Notes under the pieces: generated by a model
Databases searched by the model: none
What the model was told of the DNA's origin: nothing
What the model saw: only the letters and a program-made list of their open reading frames with translations
Made by a program: the position numbers and the translations under genes
From: Muribaculaceae bacterium Isolate-037 (Harlan)
GTDB lineage: Bacteria > Bacteroidota > Bacteroidia > Bacteroidales > Muribaculaceae
Length of the DNA: 64,000 nt
Reading direction: 5' to 3'
Assembly: GCA_003762615.1 (NCBI GenBank)
Contig: RIAZ01000014.1
Location: 1 to 64,000, forward strand
Part shown: positions 9,072 through 19,058 of the stretch, one piece after another
Layout: each line of letters starts with the position of its first letter
Position numbering within the stretch: the first letter of the stretch is position 1

Positions 9072-11024
9072 TTATATATTCTGTGAGGATTTCAAATCCT
9101 CTTCCAATCTATCTATTTCCGACAGCCATAATGCGCTTGAAGCATCGGAGGGCATACGCCAGTCGCCACGCGGGGAAAGACACACGCTGCCTACCTTCGG
9201 ACCATCCGGCATACATGAACGCTTGAACTGCTGATTGAAGAACCGGCGGTAGAAGTTGCGCATCCATTTGAGGATAGTGGCTGAATTATAGCTGCTGCGG
9301 AACGCAACTGTAGCGAGATAGTAGATTTTCCGAGGGGTGAAGGAATTGCGCAGCACGTGGTAGAGGAAGAAATCGTGGAGCTCGTATGGTCCCACCAAGT
9401 CTTCCGTCTTCTGTGAGATCTCATCATCGCCGGAGGGTATGAGTTCCGGACTGATCGGGGTATCCACTATATCAAGCAGAATCTCGCGCGATTTCGCTCC
9501 CAACTCTTCGGCAAACCATTTCACGAGATAGCGCACGAGCGTCTTAGGCACTCCGGCATTGACCCCGTACATCGACATCTGGTCGCCATTGTAGGTGCAC
9601 CATCCGAGTGCAAGCTCCGACATGTCGCCGGTGCCGATCACTATCGCGTTCTCCTTATTTGCCACGTCCATCAATATCTGCGTGCGTTCACGTGCCTGTG
9701 AGTTCTCGAATGTCACGTCGTAGTTTGTCGGATCCTGACCTATATCGGTGAAATGCTGTGCGACTGCCTTGCCGATAGGAATCTCCATTGAGGTGACACC
9801 CAAGGCATGCATCAGATCGACGGCATTGTTATGGGTGCGCGAAGTGGTTGCCATTCCCGGCATCGTGATGCCTATTATGCCGCTGCGGTCAAGGTCAAGC
9901 ATATCGAAGGCTCTTACCGTCACGAGTAGTGCGAGTGTGGAGTCAAGACCTCCGGAAATACCTATCACTGCCCTATGGCAATGGATCGCATTGAGACGCT
10001 GCATGAGTCCGCGCGCCTGGATATTGACAATCTCCTCGCAATGCTCCCCAAGCTTCCTCTCGTCATGCGGCACAAAGGGCTGTGGGTCTACCTGCATATC
10101 CGGAAGTGGAGACTTGGGAACCTCCTGACACATTGCCGTCATCAATCGCAATCCCGATTTCACACCGGCGTTGTCGAAATATGTGGAGAATCTTGCCCTA
10201 TCATTCCGGAGTTTCTCCACGTCTATATCTTTCACAAGAATTGTAGCCGCAGTGAAGAAACGCTGTTCCGGTTGGGTGACGGCACCATCCTCAGCTATGA
10301 TTGCATTTCCGGCAAATACCAGGTCGGTCGATGACTCTCCCCATCCGGCAGAGGCGTAGACGTAGCCGCAACGACAACGTGCCGACTGCTGAGAGATGAG
10401 CCGGCAGAGATAGTCATGCTTCCCTATCAATTCATCGGAAGCCGACAGGTTGAGCATTATATCGGCACCTCCAAGACATAACGGTGTGCTCGGCGGATTG
10501 GGCACCCAAAGATCTTCGCAGATCTCCACGCCCACCTTTGCCCCCTTATATTCGAAGAGCAGATCAGTGCCGAATGGAACCATCCTCCCGGCAAACATTA
10601 TCTCGTCGGCGGATATACCATAGCCGGATTCAAACCATCTTTTCTCGTAGAACTCTCCGTAATCGGGTATGTAGGATTTCGGCACTATGCCCAGAATCCT
10701 TCCGGAAGCCATCACTATCGCGCAATTGTATCGTCTGCCGTGGGCTATGACGGGCGCACCGACAGCTATCATAATCTGATATTCTGCCGTCTCGCGTGCA
10801 AGTTCGGAGATAGCCTCTGCAGCCGCATCCATCAGAAGGGGCTGCATAAATAGATCTGCACAGGTGTATCCCGTAACAGACATTTCCGGAAAAACCACCA
10901 CGTCACATTCCTTGTGGTCGGCATCCTTCACAATCTCAATGAGGCCATTGAGATTGTAGTCAACGTCTGCCACTCTGACATTGGGCACTGCTGCGCCTAC
11001 GCGCAAAAATCCATATTCTGTCAT
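9072..11024 (-). CDS. nadE: NadE, glutamine-dependent NAD+ synthetase
   Basis: The 650-residue two-domain enzyme makes NAD+ from nicotinate adenine dinucleotide, ATP and glutamine. The N-terminal nitrilase-like glutaminase supplies ammonia; its catalytic triad is visible as FPEMSVTGY (Glu), VPKSYIPDYGEFYEKRWF (Lys) and EICEDLWVP (Cys). The C-terminal synthetase begins near GISGGLDSTLAL, the PP-loop that binds ATP, and later shows GTGDMSELALGWCTYNGD. The length fits the large fused class. It appears to be the first gene of the nadE-tsaC-EPS-ClC-fmt-menD run. A possible -7 box lies at 11055-11062. Confidence 0.97.
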   Translation of the reverse strand: MTEYGFLRVGAAVPNVRVADVDYNLNGLIEIVKDADHKECDVVVFPEMSVTGYTCADLFMQPLLMDAAAEAISELARETAEYQIMIAVGAPVIAHGRRYNCAIVMASGRILGIVPKSYIPDYGEFYEKRWFESGYGISADEIMFAGRMVPFGTDLLFEYKGAKVGVEICEDLWVPNPPSTPLCLGGADIMLNLSASDELIGKHDYLCRLISQQSARCRCGYVYASAGWGESSTDLVFAGNAIIAEDGAVTQPEQRFFTAATILVKDIDVEKLRNDRARFSTYFDNAGVKSGLRLMTAMCQEVPKSPLPDMQVDPQPFVPHDERKLGEHCEEIVNIQARGLMQRLNAIHCHRAVIGISGGLDSTLALLVTVRAFDMLDLDRSGIIGITMPGMATTSRTHNNAVDLMHALGVTSMEIPIGKAVAQHFTDIGQDPTNYDVTFENSQARERTQILMDVANKENAIVIGTGDMSELALGWCTYNGDQMSMYGVNAGVPKTLVRYLVKWFAEELGAKSREILLDIVDTPISPELIPSGDDEISQKTEDLVGPYELHDFFLYHVLRNSFTPRKIYYLATVAFRSSYNSATILKWMRNFYRRFFNQQFKRSCMPDGPKVGSVCLSPRGDWRMPSDASSALWLSEIDRLEEDLKSSQNI

Positions 11025-11054
11025 CTGCTATTTTTCTTATACTCTATTTTTTTA

Positions 11055-11062
11055 CAAATTTA
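11055..11062 (-). promoter_or_regulatory. possible -7 box upstream of nadE
   Basis: The minus strand reads TAAATTTG, matching TAnnTTTG, 31 bp ahead of the nadE ATG. I see no TTG at the expected -33 position, so this rests on the -7 box alone. Confidence 0.4.
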
Positions 11063-11184
11063 CACAATCTCTTTTATTTCTCCATCTTTTTCCAGTATTT
11101 TTAAACTGCCGTCTGATTCCGATTGGATGCTAAGGTTGTGTCTTAAACTAATATGGCAAAGAATGTCATTGGGAAATTATCCAG

Positions 11185-12333
11185 CTATCTATTCCCCGAA
11201 TTAAGCGGCATCAGCTGATTGAAGAACCCATTCTCCACCTCTTTGTTAGGGAAACCGAGTGTGGCAATATCAAAGCGTTCGTCATACCCCTTTATTGTGA
11301 GATAACCACTCTGATACAATACCGGGATTATATCGGTCAGTTGAAACGACACATCGGAAAGAGATGAAAGACCGATTTCATAGCTTGCCAATTCAGGAAG
11401 TGGAAGCCCCTCCACTCTTATCATCTTTATAAGGAATGAGGGGGTGCCTGTCCTGAACCAATAGTTACCAAACCACTCTTCCGACATACAGTTGAGCAGA
11501 CTGAATGGATTATAGACATCTTCTCCACCTTTCGGAGTAAAATGATAACCATCGTAATTCTCCCTCAATTTTTCATAGATCTCTTCCGGAGTCTTATCTA
11601 CATTTTTGGAAAACTTCCGGATACCCTCATCAAAATATTCATGCAACTCCTCCTTCGTGATGCCACATATACCGTTATATTGCATGCTGAGAGATATGTC
11701 TTGCAAATTATTCAGATCGCTGAAAATGCTAAGATGACCTAATTTGGTCACACCCGTCAACATGGCAAACCTAATATGACCGTCAAGGCTTTTTAGATTG
11801 CTGTAAAACATCCGAAGTTCCCTCCGTATGCGCTCCTGCAATTCCGGATTGTCAACAGTTTCAAGCAATGGCTTGTCGTACTCATCCACGAGAATCACGA
11901 CCGGCTTTCCAGTCTGTTCATGAGCACAGAGTATAATATCCTTAAATCGTATTCCCACTGATTTATCACTATCTGTGGTGATTCCATACTCCTTTTCCCA
12001 ACGTGTCAGAAAATTATTGAAATATTCAACAAATCTATCTAAAGAATCCGGGCTACATCCAGCAAGGTCAATATGAAGCACAGGATAAGCGTCCCAATCA
12101 TAAGGCTGACGGGAGATTGCCAATCCTTCAAACAGACGGCGGTTCCCTTTAAAAAACTCCTCAATGGTTGATATCAGAAGCGACTTTCCGAAACGGCGCG
12201 GTCTGCTCAGAAAATAACACGTTCCATTTGATACCAAATCATGGATATATCCCGTCTTATCGACATATAAATAACCACCCTCTCGAATTTTCGCAAACGA
12301 TTGCATTCCTATAGGGTATCGTAGATTTGCCAT
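11185..12333 (-). CDS. PF09820-type AAA-ATPase-like protein, C-terminally truncated
   Basis: The start MANLRYPIGMQSFAKIR at 12333 matches how this family begins; the 26 residues upstream look like read-through. The 382 residues carry the P-loop-like SRPRRFGKSLL (about residues 42-52) and a Walker-B-like VVILVDEYDKPLLE, both diagnostic of the Bacteroidetes-expanded family. Normal members have about 510-570 residues and end in a PD-(D/E)XK nuclease-like domain (PF08011). Here the frame stops soon after GFPNKEVENGFFNQL, where that domain would begin, so the nuclease domain is missing. It may be a decaying gene. Members of this family are numerous, strain-variable and of unproven function. A -7 box lies at 12375-12382. 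Confidence 0.85.
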   Translation of the reverse strand: MANLRYPIGMQSFAKIREGGYLYVDKTGYIHDLVSNGTCYFLSRPRRFGKSLLISTIEEFFKGNRRLFEGLAISRQPYDWDAYPVLHIDLAGCSPDSLDRFVEYFNNFLTRWEKEYGITTDSDKSVGIRFKDIILCAHEQTGKPVVILVDEYDKPLLETVDNPELQERIRRELRMFYSNLKSLDGHIRFAMLTGVTKLGHLSIFSDLNNLQDISLSMQYNGICGITKEELHEYFDEGIRKFSKNVDKTPEEIYEKLRENYDGYHFTPKGGEDVYNPFSLLNCMSEEWFGNYWFRTGTPSFLIKMIRVEGLPLPELASYEIGLSSLSDVSFQLTDIIPVLYQSGYLTIKGYDERFDIATLGFPNKEVENGFFNQLMPLNSGNR

Positions 12334-12374
12334 AATTATATCTTTTAAAATATTAGAAGGAGCCTTCTTATTCG

Positions 12375-12382
12375 CAAAGTTA
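12375..12382 (-). promoter_or_regulatory. -7 box upstream of the PF09820 ATPase
   Basis: The minus strand reads TAACTTTGC, a full match to the -7 consensus, about 41 bp ahead of the chosen start at 12333. That supports the shorter start rather than 12411. Confidence 0.5.
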
Positions 12383-12418
12383 GCAAAACTTTTCAATATA
12401 GTGTAAGTCAAGTATTAT

Positions 12419-12456
12419 AAAAAACGTATGGCTCCCTCTCGCGAAGAAGCCATACG
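12419..12456 (-). terminator. rho-independent terminator after nuoN
   Basis: On the minus strand a 9-bp stem (CGTATGGCT with AGCCATACG, positions 12448-12456 and 12425-12433) is followed directly by TTTTTTATAAT. It lies 33 bp after the nuoN stop and would end the long nuo/atp transcript. Confidence 0.88.
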
Positions 12457-12488
12457 CAGAATTATGGTTGTCAGTATTTCTATCCTAT

Positions 12489-13958
12489 TCAGAAAAGAAG
12501 GAGGAATGAGAGTGAGTTCTGAACAGCATCGTAGCAGTACTCGTAGATGTAGGGAACAAGTCCGAACAATACAATACCTGCCACACAGATCCAGATTGCA
12601 GCACGTGCGCTGCATGCGCTGCGGAATGTCTCGATCTTAGGTTCATCCGCGCTGATCCACATAGCCTTCACCACGAGCAGATAATAGTAGAGCGAGATGA
12701 TGGTGTTGATCAATGCGATGAGCACGAGCATATAGAGTGCCCATGAGCCGGTGCCTGTCACTGATGTGAAGATAAGTATCTTGCTGAAGAAGCCGGCAAA
12801 CGGCGGGATACCTGCAAGTGAGAACATCGCGAGAGTCATGGCGAATGAAAGCCATGGGTTGGTCTTGTGAAGTCCGTTGTAGTCGTCCATACCGACCAGA
12901 CCTGTCTTGTCTTCAATGGTGGAGATAACCGCGAATGCGCCGAGGTTGCTGACCACGTAAACGAAGATGTAGAACAACATGCCTGCGAGTCCGAGTCCGT
13001 CAGCCGCCATTACACCAAGCATGATGTAGCCTGCCTGTGAGATGGAGGAGAACGCCATGAATCGCTTCATGTTCTTCTGACGCACTGCGAAAAGGTTGCC
13101 CACTGTGATGGTCAGGATAATGATGCCGTAGAGCATCCATTCCCATGCCTCGCTGTAGACAGCACCGAAACACTGCACGAAGATGATGAAGAACGCTACT
13201 GCCGCCGCACCTTTTGAGATAACGGAAAGGTAGCTCGTGATGGCTGTCGGTGCTCCCTGATATACGTCGGCTGTCCAGAGATGGAAAGGCACGAGGGAAA
13301 GTTTGAAACCGATGCCGGCTATCACGAATGCGAGTGCCACTATCAGGAGTCCGCTTGTCTGACCTTGGCTGATGGTGATTGCAAGATCATCAAAATAGAG
13401 CGATCCGCCGGAGAAGGCGTAGACAAACGACAGACCCACGAGAAGCAATGCAGAGGAGAACACGGCTGTCATGATATACTTGATGGCTGCCTCATGGCTC
13501 TCGTAGTGATTCTTATTGAACGCAACGAGTGCGGCAAGAGGAAGTGATGCCGATTCCAGACCGATGATGAAGAGAAGGAAGTGACGTGCAGATACCATAA
13601 GGTACATGCCGAAGAGAGTCACCAGAATAAGTTCGTAGAACTCACCCTTGCGGATTGCCACTTCATCACTCTCCACCCATTTTGCACTCTGAAGGAACAC
13701 GATGAACACACCGACGTTCAGTATTGCCTTCAGTGCATTTGTGGTGGTATCGTTGATATACATTCCACCGAATACCAGTTCCCCGTCGGCAGGAAGAAGC
13801 CAGATGGCGATGGTGCCGAGTCCGAAAAGTATGGTGGTGAATGGTGTCAGTATCTTTTTACCCTTCTCACAGGAGAATGTGTCGAATAAAAAGACCAGCA
13901 TGAATATTCCAAGAACGATAAGTTCAGGAATCATAGATCCAAATTGAGAATAGTCCAT
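12489..13958 (-). CDS. nuoN: NuoN, complex I membrane subunit N
   Basis: The 489-residue polytopic protein is one of the three antiporter-like proton-pumping subunits of complex I. It has about 14 hydrophobic helices and the Mrp-antiporter core (YEAHEAAIKYIMTAVF-like region with a conserved Lys, then GIGFKLSLVPFHLWTADVYQGAPT). The PFHxWxPDxY-like motif is characteristic of NuoN. It is the last gene of the nuo/atp block and is followed by a clear terminator. Confidence 0.97.
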   Translation of the reverse strand: MDYSQFGSMIPELIVLGIFMLVFLFDTFSCEKGKKILTPFTTILFGLGTIAIWLLPADGELVFGGMYINDTTTNALKAILNVGVFIVFLQSAKWVESDEVAIRKGEFYELILVTLFGMYLMVSARHFLLFIIGLESASLPLAALVAFNKNHYESHEAAIKYIMTAVFSSALLLVGLSFVYAFSGGSLYFDDLAITISQGQTSGLLIVALAFVIAGIGFKLSLVPFHLWTADVYQGAPTAITSYLSVISKGAAAVAFFIIFVQCFGAVYSEAWEWMLYGIIILTITVGNLFAVRQKNMKRFMAFSSISQAGYIMLGVMAADGLGLAGMLFYIFVYVVSNLGAFAVISTIEDKTGLVGMDDYNGLHKTNPWLSFAMTLAMFSLAGIPPFAGFFSKILIFTSVTGTGSWALYMLVLIALINTIISLYYYLLVVKAMWISADEPKIETFRSACSARAAIWICVAGIVLFGLVPYIYEYCYDAVQNSLSFLLLF

Positions 13959-13994
13959 TGTAGATTGCTTGTTTTATTTATTCAATACATTTTA

Positions 13995-15512
13995 TTAAAG
14001 GGCTGCTGACTGGATGGCTGCCATAATCGGGGCGAAGCTATGCTGGATAGTCTCGTTGATCCAATTGGGGAAGCAACCGATGCCGGCTATGCAGAGTATG
14101 AGAGTCACTGTAGAGAGGCGTTCAAACCATGTTGCATCAGTCAAGGCAAGGTGATGCTCATCCTGCACCGGACCGAGAAGAAGCTTGCCGACAACTCGCA
14201 GGATGTAGACTGCCGTGATTACAATCGAACATGTGGCTGCAATCACGAATACCCTGTGGAAGAGATCTGCATTCTGGAACGAGCCGAAGAAGATTGTCAT
14301 CTCTGCCACGAAGCCGGAGAGACCCGGGAGACCCAGCGATGCGAAACCGGCAATCATATAGCAGACGCCGAGATAAGGCATAATCTTCATCAAGCCGCCC
14401 ATCTGACGGATGTCGCGCGTATGGGTGCGTCCGTAGATCATACCGATGAGGGCAAAGAAGAGTGCTGTCATCAAGCCGTGGGAAAGCATCTGGAGGATTG
14501 CGCCTGTCATAGCAGTGGTGTTGAGCATGAGGATAGCGAAAAGCACCATGCCGCAGTGCGACACCGATGAATATGCATTGATGTATTTGAGGTCGGTCTG
14601 CACACATGCGGAGAACGCACCGTAGACGATACTGATGCCCGTGAGCACGATGAATATCCATGCAAGCTCATTGGCTGCCTGCGGAAGAAGATAGATGGCG
14701 ATACGGAAGCAGCCGTAGCCACCGAGCTTCATAAGCACACCGGCATGAAGCATTGATACGGCGGTAGGCGCACATGCGTGACCGTCGGGGCTCCATGTGT
14801 GGAACGGGAACATTGCACCAAGGACACCGAAACCTACGAATGTGCAGCAGAAAAGAAGGTTCTGCCATTCGGGGGCTATCGAAGCGTTGTGCGCAATCTC
14901 AAGGATATTCCATGTGGGCTGTCCACCCTCCGGAGCACTGTGCCAGTAGATACCGAGAAGACCGAGCATGAGGAATGCCGAGCCGCCCATGAGCATAAGA
15001 GTCAGCTTCATGGCTGAATATTCCTTGCGGCCTGTGCCCCACACTCCGATAAGGAGGTACATCGGGATAAGTGCCACCTCATAGAACATGAACATCGTGA
15101 AAATGTCAATCGAGATGAAGAAGCCGAACACTCCGGTGCTCAGAAGGGCAAACCAGAGGAAGAAGTTCTTGGGAAGCGGATTGATTTTCCAAGAGGCGAA
15201 TGTGCCGGCAAATACAATCACTGAAGAAAGCATCAGCATGAGCACTGAAATGCCATCGACACCTACTGCAAGATGAATGTTGAGCGGTGCATACCACATC
15301 CAGCTGCCCGTGTAAAGCATCTCGTCGGTGACTCCCATCTCGCGAAGGCGGAGGAAGTCGATACAAAGCCAGACTGAGAGTCCGAGAAGAATGGTTGAGC
15401 ATACCACCATCACGCTGCGGATCGCATTCATACTGCTGTTGCGGCATAAACCCAATCCCGCCATCATGATGACCGGAATAACAACGAACCAGATTAATAT
15501 ATTTCCAAACAT
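13995..15512 (-). CDS. nuoM: NuoM, complex I membrane subunit M
   Basis: The 505-residue antiporter-like subunit shows FYEVALIPMYLLIGVWG, which carries the essential TM5 glutamate, and the FPFHTWSPDGHACAPTAVSMLHAGVLMKLGGYG segment typical of NuoM. It is predicted to have about 14 membrane helices and to sit between NuoL and NuoN in the membrane arm. The gene lies 34 bp after nuoL and 36 bp before nuoN. Confidence 0.97.
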   Translation of the reverse strand: MFGNILIWFVVIPVIMMAGLGLCRNSSMNAIRSVMVVCSTILLGLSVWLCIDFLRLREMGVTDEMLYTGSWMWYAPLNIHLAVGVDGISVLMLMLSSVIVFAGTFASWKINPLPKNFFLWFALLSTGVFGFFISIDIFTMFMFYEVALIPMYLLIGVWGTGRKEYSAMKLTLMLMGGSAFLMLGLLGIYWHSAPEGGQPTWNILEIAHNASIAPEWQNLLFCCTFVGFGVLGAMFPFHTWSPDGHACAPTAVSMLHAGVLMKLGGYGCFRIAIYLLPQAANELAWIFIVLTGISIVYGAFSACVQTDLKYINAYSSVSHCGMVLFAILMLNTTAMTGAILQMLSHGLMTALFFALIGMIYGRTHTRDIRQMGGLMKIMPYLGVCYMIAGFASLGLPGLSGFVAEMTIFFGSFQNADLFHRVFVIAATCSIVITAVYILRVVGKLLLGPVQDEHHLALTDATWFERLSTVTLILCIAGIGCFPNWINETIQHSFAPIMAAIQSAAL

Positions 15513-15546
15513 AATGTTAAGTTGTTTCTGAGTTGCAATATGAATG

Positions 15547-17496
15547 TTAAATCAGACAAATCCATGTGATAGCCGCGAGTGCGACAGCGCCGGCAAGATA
15601 CCATGCCACGTAGGCCTGTATTGTGCCTGCCTGCATTCCGCGGATAGCATAAGATGCTTTCTGGGTGATCTTTGCGAATCCGTCCATAGTAGCGTCGATG
15701 ACATGGCGGTCAAACCATGCGATGCTCTTACAGATGATGTTGAAGATGATCTTATGAGTGATGAACATATAGATCTCATCCCAGTAGAAGCGACGGTTGG
15801 CTGCGGTCCATAGTGTAGGCCAGAAGTTCTTGACCTTGGTCGGGAGATCGTTCTTCTTGTGATACATCACGTAGGCAAGTGCAATGGCAACACACGCCGT
15901 GAGGATGCTCGGGATTGCCACCTTCACCCACTCGATGTGGATATGATACGGCTCACCGTTCCAAGTCACAAGTTCGCCAAACGGAAGTGCCCAACCGCAT
16001 ACGCATGACACTGCTGCGAGGAACAACAGAGGCACCGACATCTGCCAGGGGGCATCGTGCGGCTTATGCTCCTTATAGTGGGGATTCTCCTCCCACCAGA
16101 ATACGAGGAAGTACATACGGAACATATAGAACGCCGTAAGACCTGCAACCATCGTCATCCATGCGCCCCAGAACCAGTGGCGAGCAAACATTGCTGCAAG
16201 CATCTCATCTTTTGAGAAGAATCCGGCAAAGGGCCAGATACCGGCAATAGCGAGACAGCCGATAAGGAATGTCCAGTGGGTGATCGGCATATATTTGCGA
16301 AGACCGCCCATAGCCGTATAGTTGTTGGAGTGTACGGCATGAATCAGCGCACCGGCTCCGAGGAACAGGAGTGCCTTGAACATCGCGTGAGTGAAGAGAT
16401 GGAACATACCCGCCATGTAGCCGAGTCCGGAATAGTGGACACCCTCGATGGGCTTGTCGTAGGCAACGCCGAGAGAAACCATCATGAAGGCAATCTGCGA
16501 GATTGTGGAGAATGCAAGAATCCTCTTTATGTCGATCTGAGCACATGCCACCACTGCCGCATAGAAAGCCGTGATAGCACCGACGCAGCAGATAAACGTC
16601 ATCGCCGCATCAACCACACAGTATACGGGGAACATACGAGCCACCAGATACACACCGGCAACCACCATCGTAGCAGCATGGATAAGGGCTGACACCGGAG
16701 TCGGACCCTCCATTGCATCGGGAAGCCAGATATGGAGAGGCATCATTGCTGATTTACCCATACCGCCTGTGAAGATCAGCACCATTGCCCATGTCAATAC
16801 GGATGCACCCATGAATGATGCGCCGCCCGTGGAGGCAAGCACTCTCTCAGGATTGCTGGTAAGATCCATAAAGTTGAACGTATCGGTGTAGAACGAGAGA
16901 AGGAGTATACCGATGAGGAAGCCGAGGTCGGCGAAACGGGTCACGATAAATGCCTTCTTTGATGCCGACACTGCCGACGGAAGCTTATAATAGAATCCGA
17001 TCAGAAGGTAGGATGAGACGCCCACAAGCTCCCAGAAGATATACATCTGGAAGATGTTGGTCGCAACCACAAGACCAAGCATAGAGAATGAGAAGAGCGA
17101 GAGGAAAGCGTAGTAACGCTGGAAACCCTGCTCACCTTCCATATAGCCCCAGCTGTAGAGATGCACCATGAAGGAGATAGTGGTGATCACTACGAGCATC
17201 ATCGCGGAAATCGGATCGAGGAGGAAACCGAGTTTCACTACGAGTGTATCCGTAAATGAGAGCCAGGTAAAGTCAAACACCTGATACTGCTGGCGCACTC
17301 CGTCGATAATGAAATTGGCATCACCACTGAAGAAGTAAGTGATAGCCACTGTATAGGCGATTGTGGCAGTCGTGCCCATGCCGATGATGCCAAGTATGCC
17401 TGCCATCTTCTTCGACATCTTCACCCCGCCTATTCCTAAGACGAGGAACATCGTGATCGGAATCGCCAAAATTAAAATTGGAAGTGTAATGTCCAT
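15547..17496 (-). CDS. nuoL: NuoL, complex I membrane subunit L
   Basis: The 649-residue distal antiporter subunit has FWELVGVSSYLLIGFYY with the conserved Glu, MPLHIWLPDAMEGPTPVSALIHAATMVVAGVYL as the core motif, and a longer C-terminal part that in NuoL forms the lateral amphipathic helix. Length agrees with the family. Only 3 bp separate it from nuoK upstream. Confidence 0.97.
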   Translation of the reverse strand: MDITLPILILAIPITMFLVLGIGGVKMSKKMAGILGIIGMGTTATIAYTVAITYFFSGDANFIIDGVRQQYQVFDFTWLSFTDTLVVKLGFLLDPISAMMLVVITTISFMVHLYSWGYMEGEQGFQRYYAFLSLFSFSMLGLVVATNIFQMYIFWELVGVSSYLLIGFYYKLPSAVSASKKAFIVTRFADLGFLIGILLLSFYTDTFNFMDLTSNPERVLASTGGASFMGASVLTWAMVLIFTGGMGKSAMMPLHIWLPDAMEGPTPVSALIHAATMVVAGVYLVARMFPVYCVVDAAMTFICCVGAITAFYAAVVACAQIDIKRILAFSTISQIAFMMVSLGVAYDKPIEGVHYSGLGYMAGMFHLFTHAMFKALLFLGAGALIHAVHSNNYTAMGGLRKYMPITHWTFLIGCLAIAGIWPFAGFFSKDEMLAAMFARHWFWGAWMTMVAGLTAFYMFRMYFLVFWWEENPHYKEHKPHDAPWQMSVPLLFLAAVSCVCGWALPFGELVTWNGEPYHIHIEWVKVAIPSILTACVAIALAYVMYHKKNDLPTKVKNFWPTLWTAANRRFYWDEIYMFITHKIIFNIICKSIAWFDRHVIDATMDGFAKITQKASYAIRGMQAGTIQAYVAWYLAGAVALAAITWICLI

Positions 17497-17499
17497 ATC

Positions 17500-17811
17500 T
17501 TAGAATTTCATTTTATTTATTTCTGTAATGTCAGTATTCCCTATCGCTCTGTAGATATTGATGATGAGGGCAATAGCGATTGCAGTCTCCGCAGCGGCTA
17601 TCGCTATGGCGAAGAGGGTGAAGACCATGCCGTCCATAGAGCCGGGGAAAAGGAAACGGTTGAACACGATGAAGTTCAGATCCGCCGAATTAAGCATCAG
17701 CTCCAGAGAGATGAGAATCGCAATCAAATTTTTACGGGTGACAAAACCGTAGATGCCGCAGGCAAGCATCACCACACTCGGCACAAGATACCATAACATA
17801 CTCAAGTCCAT
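17500..17811 (-). CDS. nuoK: NuoK, complex I membrane subunit K
   Basis: The 103-residue protein has three membrane helices with conserved glutamates in MLNSADLNFIV-preceding ISLELML and in AAAETAIAIAL, which belong to the proton path of subunit K. Length and helix pattern are standard. It follows nuoJ by 6 bp. Confidence 0.96.
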   Translation of the reverse strand: MDLSMLWYLVPSVVMLACGIYGFVTRKNLIAILISLELMLNSADLNFIVFNRFLFPGSMDGMVFTLFAIAIAAAETAIAIALIINIYRAIGNTDITEINKMKF

Positions 17812-17817
17812 ATCTCT

Positions 17818-18345
17818 TTAGTTTTTACGGGCAACTGTCACGCCACCGATTATACATGCGAGCAACAACACACTGATTGCCTCAAACGGGAGAAGATACT
17901 GGAAGCGTCCGCTGCCTGTAAACACCTCTCCTATCTCATGCATCGTGATCTCATTGCCTGCCTGAAGCGACTCTGCAAGAGAGACGCCGTTAAGCACCGG
18001 CATATAGAACAATGCAAGGAGCAGCAACACTGCGGATACACCCGAGAGGGTGAGTCCGATCTGTCTGCGGTGCGACCCGATGCGGCCCGATGAATCATCA
18101 GGTCGGTGGGTCAGCAAAATTGCGAAGACAAAGAGCACCATTATACCACCTGCATACACGGCTATCTGCACGGCTCCCAGAAATTGGTAGCCGAGCTGGA
18201 AATAGAACACGGCAGTGCCGAGCAGCACGAAAAGCAAGTAGGTAGCGGCACGCAATATCTTGCCCGTCGTCACTGCCTTGAAGGAGAACACCACCATGAC
18301 AATGGCAACTACGAAATACACGATTATATTTCCTACTGAATCCAT
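17818..18345 (-). CDS. nuoJ: NuoJ, complex I membrane subunit J
   Basis: The 175-residue protein has five predicted membrane helices, with the TM3 segment GAVQIAVYAGGIMVLFVFAILL that contains the pi-bulge involved in coupling in complex I. It ends with the fifth helix and a short basic tail. Neighbours nuoI and nuoK are in standard order. Confidence 0.95.
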   Translation of the reverse strand: MDSVGNIIVYFVVAIVMVVFSFKAVTTGKILRAATYLLFVLLGTAVFYFQLGYQFLGAVQIAVYAGGIMVLFVFAILLTHRPDDSSGRIGSHRRQIGLTLSGVSAVLLLLALFYMPVLNGVSLAESLQAGNEITMHEIGEVFTGSGRFQYLLPFEAISVLLLACIIGGVTVARKN

Positions 18346-18381
18346 TATGATTTATGTTTCTGATTATCGGTTAGTTGTTTC

Positions 18382-19014
18382 TTATGCCTTGGGTGCATCC
18401 GGCGAAGCTGCATCAGGAGCGTTTCCGGCAGCGGCAGCCTTGGCGGCAGCCTCTTTCTCCGCCTTTATCTTGGCAGCCTTAGCGAGCGCCTCCGCCTTTA
18501 TCTTGGCGAGTTTCTCCGGATCCATTGCTGGCTTGGGAGCCGGTGCTGCGGCATCATCCTTCGGTTCCGGACGATAGTTGAGCTGCTTGACAAGACCTTC
18601 ACGGGTGAACATTGCCTGCTCGAAATCATTTGAAAACTCAAGGGCATCCTGCGGACACGTGGTCACACACAACATACAGAACGTGCAGCTCCCCAAATCA
18701 TACATGTATTTGTCGAGCTTACGTTTCTTCTTGCCGTCGGGCAAATCCACCATCTTTGTCGTCAGCTGAATCGTACCGTTGGGGCAATTCATCTGGCATA
18801 TCCCGCAGGCGATACACTTGTGGCGCCCATCCTTGTCATATTTCAGGGTCAATTCTGCCCTGAAACGATCGGCGATATTCAGAGTCGCACGGTTCTCGGG
18901 ATAACATTCGGTGATTTTCGGAGTGACCAATTCCTTTCCTGTCACTACCATGCCGTCAATAAGACTCTTCAATCCCTTGCCGGCTTCCGAAAAATATTCC
19001 TTTATACTACTCAT
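18382..19014 (-). CDS. nuoI: NuoI, complex I iron-sulfur subunit with Ala/Lys-rich tail
   Basis: The 210-residue ferredoxin-like subunit has two 4Fe-4S motifs, CIACGICQMNCPNG and CTFCMLCVTTCPQD, which hold clusters N6a and N6b on the way to N2. The globular domain ends near residue 155. A tail of about 50 residues follows, rich in Ala, Lys, Glu and Pro (PAPKPAMDPEKLAKIKAEAL and on), probably one charged helix flanked by disordered segments. Most NuoI proteins lack so long a tail. The gene starts 44 bp after the atpG stop, so it resumes the nuo series directly behind the atp genes. Confidence 0.95.
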   Translation of the reverse strand: MSSIKEYFSEAGKGLKSLIDGMVVTGKELVTPKITECYPENRATLNIADRFRAELTLKYDKDGRHKCIACGICQMNCPNGTIQLTTKMVDLPDGKKKRKLDKYMYDLGSCTFCMLCVTTCPQDALEFSNDFEQAMFTREGLVKQLNYRPEPKDDAAAPAPKPAMDPEKLAKIKAEALAKAAKIKAEKEAAAKAAAAGNAPDAASPDAPKA

Positions 19015-19058
19015 TTAGTAAATCTTTTGATTCGGTTTCATGATTTTTACCAACCCGG

